Positions 63,083 through 64,000 of a stretch of DNA of 64,000 bases are shown here, in pieces. The stretch comes from Hormoscilla sp. GUM202 (GTDB lineage Bacteria; Cyanobacteriota; Cyanobacteriia; Cyanobacteriales; Desertifilaceae). The stretch is from positions 1-64,000 of the forward strand of contig RFFC02000034.1 in assembly GCA_005518205.2 (NCBI GenBank), in the 5' to 3' direction. A program made the translations under genes and the position numbers. How positions within the stretch are numbered: position 1 is the first letter of the stretch; every line of letters begins with the position of its first letter. Below the pieces are notes generated by a model. That model was not told where the DNA came from. It was given only the letters and a program-made list of their open reading frames with translations, and ran no database searches.

Positions 63083-63517
63083 ATGCCAGATGCGATCGTC
63101 ATTGGTAGCGGCATTGGGGGGTTAAGCAATTCAAAATTCAAAATTATCTCATTCAAATGGGGAAAGTCATTGATAGCAATGGTTTCAGCATTTGGCTCCA
63201 TGCAATTTAAATGCGCGACAGCTTAGTGGCAGCAAGCCTCCTGGCCCGCTATGGTAAAGATGTCCTAGTATGGGAAAGTCACGGTATTGCTGGGGGTGCG
63301 GCCCACAGCTTCTTCCGCCAAGGATTTAAATTTGATTCCGGTCCTTCCTTTTACTGCGGGAAGAAGCGATGGCCATTCTCTCAATCCCTGGCGACAAGTG
63401 CTGGATGTCCTGGTTGCTAGATGCTGGAGTCCCCCCGAAGATATCGTTCTCGGCTTTCAGCATCCCAGTAAGCGACCTCTGACTGAATTTGCCACGGGTA
63501 TCCAAGATGTGATATAA
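63083..63517 (+). pseudogene. carotenoid isomerase/desaturase-like FAD oxidoreductase remnant
   Basis: MPDAIVIGSGIGGL is the dinucleotide-binding start. A 99-bp MITE follows, then VAASLLARYGKDVLVWESHG and GGAAHSFFRQGFKFDSGPSF. A shift near 63360 leads to SLNPWRQVLDVLV and then the similarity fades. The rest (about 350 residues) is missing. Confidence 0.75.
63125..63223. mobile_element. TA-flanked MITE, 99 bp (copy 2)
   Basis: AGCAATTCAAAATTC...GCGCGACAGCT with TA at 63123-63124 and 63224-63225. Removing the element and one TA restores GIGGLVAASLLARYG in frame. Homologous to 7591-7690. Confidence 0.9.
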
Positions 63518-63588
63518 TACTATTATCGTGCATGTCAAGTGATACTGCGGCGATACCAGCATTACCCTAGAGGTGGAGGTGTAAGGCG

Positions 63589-64000
63589 ATGTCCAGAAAA
63601 GACCTTTTTCATAACCACGTCAAACATATCCTAGAGCATGAGGGACGGACAATTTCTGACGATCCGTTGTATTTAAGTTTTGGAAATGTGAATGTTCAAA
63701 TATATCTGGCGGCAGAGCAGATCATTGCCGCTGAAAAAGAGGATAAAAAAATTGCTGTTGAAGTCAAAAGCTTTTCTCGTACCTCGAAAATTACAGAATT
63801 TTACAGTTGTTTAGGGCAATACCTAACCTATAAAGTAGCATTGCTTCTTCGAGAACCACAACGTCCACTATATTTAGCAGTTCCTGCCATTATATATGAT
63901 TCTTTATTTCAAGAATATCTAGTTGTTGAAGTTCTGAAAAGATATCCTATAAAGTTGATAGTGTATAACCCCAAAAACCAGGAGTCCGCCCTATGGATAG
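63589..64000 (+). CDS. xisH: XisH-family protein (partial, runs off window)
   Basis: MSRKDLFHNHVKHILEHEGR and ISDDPLYLSFGNVNVQIYLA, then AAEKEDKKIAVEVKSFSRTS, ITEFYSCLGQYL and VYNPKNQESALW: the XisH pattern, a PD-(D/E)xK-like fold first linked to fdxN element excision in heterocystous cyanobacteria. GGAGGTG precedes the ATG. 137 codons are visible; xisI would be expected just beyond the edge. Confidence 0.88.
   Translation, partial: MSRKDLFHNHVKHILEHEGRTISDDPLYLSFGNVNVQIYLAAEQIIAAEKEDKKIAVEVKSFSRTSKITEFYSCLGQYLTYKVALLLREPQRPLYLAVPAIIYDSLFQEYLVVEVLKRYPIKLIVYNPKNQESALWI

Noticed and set aside
1..64000. tRNA or rRNA genes
   Set aside because: I found no cloverleaf with TTCRANNC and matching acceptor stems and no rRNA signature; a covariance-model scan would be decisive.

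Overview
The window comes from a cyanobacterium, probably a large, repeat-rich filamentous one. GCGATCGC (HIP1) sites recur throughout. The recognisable chromosomal genes are cyanobacterial in character: a biliverdin reductase, the glycine cleavage genes, a DUF1350 protein, a DUF697 GTPase, a GrpE-like protein and XisH. Two cyanobactin-like RiPP precursors point the same way. The species cannot be named from this sequence alone.

Layout. 1-4.2 kb: a tandem duplication of a beta-propeller gene plus a palindromic GC-rich repeat array. It was later hit by one IS1-family element and two MITEs that share its ends. 4.2-6 kb: an ABC-2 exporter pair. 6.1-6.8 kb: a PIN toxin-antitoxin pair. 6.9-7.7 kb: two intact cyanobactin-type precursor genes and a third small peptide, with no maturation enzymes nearby, followed by a 100-bp TA-flanked MITE. 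8.9-10.2 kb: a small secreted-protein gene split by a second IS1-family copy. 10.7-19.3 kb: a toxin-antitoxin island around a HerA-like ATPase. 19.5-20.5 kb: tandem repeats. 20.9-24.6 kb: a 1,200-residue multidomain protease. 25.1-25.8 kb: a DUF433/DUF5615 pair.

26-32.4 kb: gcvT, gcvH and gcvP. A toxin/immunity-like cassette separates gcvH from gcvP, and a REP-like hairpin sits in frame inside gcvP. 32.6-35.7 kb: a small membrane peptide, a hicB relic, a kinase relic, a pentapeptide-repeat protein and bvdR. 36-42 kb: mobile DNA, namely IS66, a TnpB remnant, a group II intron and an IS630 wreck carrying its own MITE. 42-48.2 kb: a SpoIID-like protein, a GrpE-like regulator, a GAF-PAS gene split by an ISAzo13-type element, and DUF1350. 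48.2-51.5 kb: an IS982 wreck, a higBA locus whose toxin carries a 24-nt mobile repeat, and a truncated AAA ATPase with a truncated partner. 51.9-53.4 kb: a DUF697 GTPase. 54-58.6 kb: two further orphan toxin/immunity-like pairs among decayed toxin-antitoxin genes. 59-64 kb: an FnIII pseudogene, repeats, a NACHT NTPase, a carotenoid oxidoreductase pseudogene split by the TA MITE, and the start of xisH.

The main themes are: (1) an orphan cyanobactin precursor pair; (2) several families of very small mobile hairpins whose stems differ between copies but keep pairing, some nested inside each other; (3) a high density of toxin-antitoxin and toxin/immunity cassettes, many broken; and (4) four IS or MITE insertions whose empty sites can be rebuilt in frame from the target duplications.
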